The notes beneath the pieces are model-generated. The model was not told where the DNA came from and made no database searches. It saw nothing but the letters and a program-made list of their open reading frames with translations. A DNA stretch of 64,000 nt from Litoditis marina (Eukaryota > Nematoda > Chromadorea > Rhabditida > Rhabditidae): NCBI GenBank assembly GCA_964036275.1, contig OZ038439.1, positions 4,516,412-4,580,411 on the forward strand, read 5' to 3'. Position 1 is the first letter of the stretch. Each line of letters starts with the position of its first letter. The translations under genes and the position numbers were made by a program. Shown here one piece after another: positions 63,012-64,000 of this stretch.

Positions 63012-63200
63012 CTGAAAGTATTAGTTTGTAATGTTGTACAAGCGTAACAAGGTCTTGGAGCAAAGGGGACAAAATACCATTTTCATAAGATGACGTGATG
63101 AAATGAAAAAAACACATTTTGTTCATTTTCGTGTTTGTTTTTTGATCTCGGCGAGAACACATCGCAGCACCGTTTAAACTCGTTAAAAACTACTACTTAC

Positions 63201-63515
63201 CATATCGTCACTTGTTCGTTCTTCCCACAAATTAGAGTCCAATTTGATCTGGATTGCCGATATGGTTTGAGACAAGGGTAGAGGACAGGGCCTATTAACC
63301 AATAACCCGACCAAAGGTATGGAACAGGTGGTGTCTTATCCCGAGTTCCACCCCGTAAAATGGGACAATGTCCCATAGAACAGGGCCCATACCCCAGAGC
63401 AGTACGGTCTTCGGGCGAGGGTTCCCCTACCGTCGCAAACTCTGGTGCAATCTGTCACTTTTCGGACTCTCAAGGTGGTACTCGTGAGGAGAGAAGTGAG
63501 ACTTAGGAGAAGAAT
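63201..63515 (-). other. exon-like cysteine-containing block, outer module, frameshifted
   Basis: Bounded by TTTCAG and GATATG|GTAAGT. Same text as the other Cys blocks, but CTATGGGACA has an extra base, so the frame shifts to ALFYGTLSHFTGW and stops. Confidence 0.45.
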
Positions 63516-63904
63516 CTGAAAGTAAATGATGAGATACAAGATTTCGTAATTTGATTCTAAACGCATCTGATAATTCCTGATCTGGAACAAAGTAAGTTTC
63601 AAATCAGGGCTAAGAGAGATTCATGTTATTCTAATGTAATCCTTTGAGAATTAAAGTTTTTCAATAGTAACTTTGCAGAGGAAAGGTACTATCAAGATGA
63701 TTTCACTTTTTCAAACACATTAATTGAACTCTTTCATATTAGTATCGAAAATAACCAGTTCTCATTCCGAACGTAAAATTAGAATTTTAAATTTTGATAA
63801 TAAATCTAATATTTAGTTACATGTAATGAACGAATTAGGAAGACAGCAAACGGAAAACCGCTTGAACAACAAAACCGAAAAAAAACTAGAAACCTAGAAC
63901 CAAC

Positions 63905-64000
63905 CTCTTCTGCCGTATTGACGAACGTTTCTCTCGAAATGAAGTTCTGCCAGCAGTATTTCCTCTTTCACGTAAAACTTGTAAAACGTGAACGGCGGCG
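63905..64000 (-). other. exon-like ELH block, outer module, cut by window edge
   Basis: GAG|GTTGGTT donor on the left; frame reads KFYVKEEILLAELHFERN and RQYGRR. Its acceptor lies beyond 64000. Confidence 0.4.

Larger units (their letters stand above)
58735..64000 (-). repeat. right arm of the inverted duplication of exon-like modules
   Basis: Read on the minus strand from the window edge: ELH 64000-63905, Cys 63515-63201, tRNA-like 63011-62846, ELH 62359-62229, Cys 61815-61504, tRNA-like 61314-61158, ELH 60286-60159, FGP 59967-59838, FGP/tRNA-like 59449-59288, VDRSA 58871-58754. This equals the left arm in reverse plus one extra ELH-Cys-tRNA-like module. The arm continues beyond the window. 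Confidence 0.75.

Overview
The window is eukaryotic and most likely nematode. Coding regions are broken by many introns with GT...TTTCAG boundaries, several exons carry an acceptor-like AG just upstream of the ATG (compatible with spliced-leader trans-splicing), and the gene content includes a DUF1647-type protein and seven-transmembrane chemoreceptor-like genes of the kind expanded in nematodes. The species cannot be named from the sequence. Exon models were joined by hand from splice consensus, reading phase and remembered family patterns; no alignment or search was run.

Layout. 0.3-1.5 kb: last three exons of a CHK1 checkpoint kinase (+). 2.5-5.9 kb: complete nine-exon HDHD2 phosphatase-like gene (+). 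6.5-7.9 kb: non-autonomous DNA transposon with long inverted ends and a perfect 9-bp target duplication. 9.2-11.2 kb: promoter and five-exon gene for a small secreted protein with 18 cysteines (+).

12-44 kb is a tandemly duplicated locus. Each unit holds a minus-strand gene with OB-fold-like exons (preceded by a PB1 domain in copy 1 only), a plus-strand DUF1647 type II membrane protein, and a convergent minus-strand seven-transmembrane receptor. The middle of the two units (about 18.25-25.0 and 34.9-41.4 kb) is almost identical while the flanks have diverged, which suggests later homogenisation. DUF1647 copy B has a stop codon in its membrane anchor. The copies differ by several clean insertions of short inverted-repeat elements, giving filled and empty sites side by side. 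Between the units (29.5-30.9 kb) lie seven tandem copies of a ~199-bp fragment derived from the 3' end of the secreted-protein gene.

46-64 kb is a large imperfect inverted duplication. A modular set of exon-like blocks, three kinds of which recur in fixed order and several of which end in tRNA-like A/B-box sequence, is read on + from 46.3 to 50.4 kb and on - from 64.0 to 58.75 kb. Between the arms is a ~4-kb minisatellite of 61-bp units with higher-order structure, a polarity switch near its left end and inverted flanks. Many families of short inverted-repeat elements are scattered through introns and intergenic DNA.
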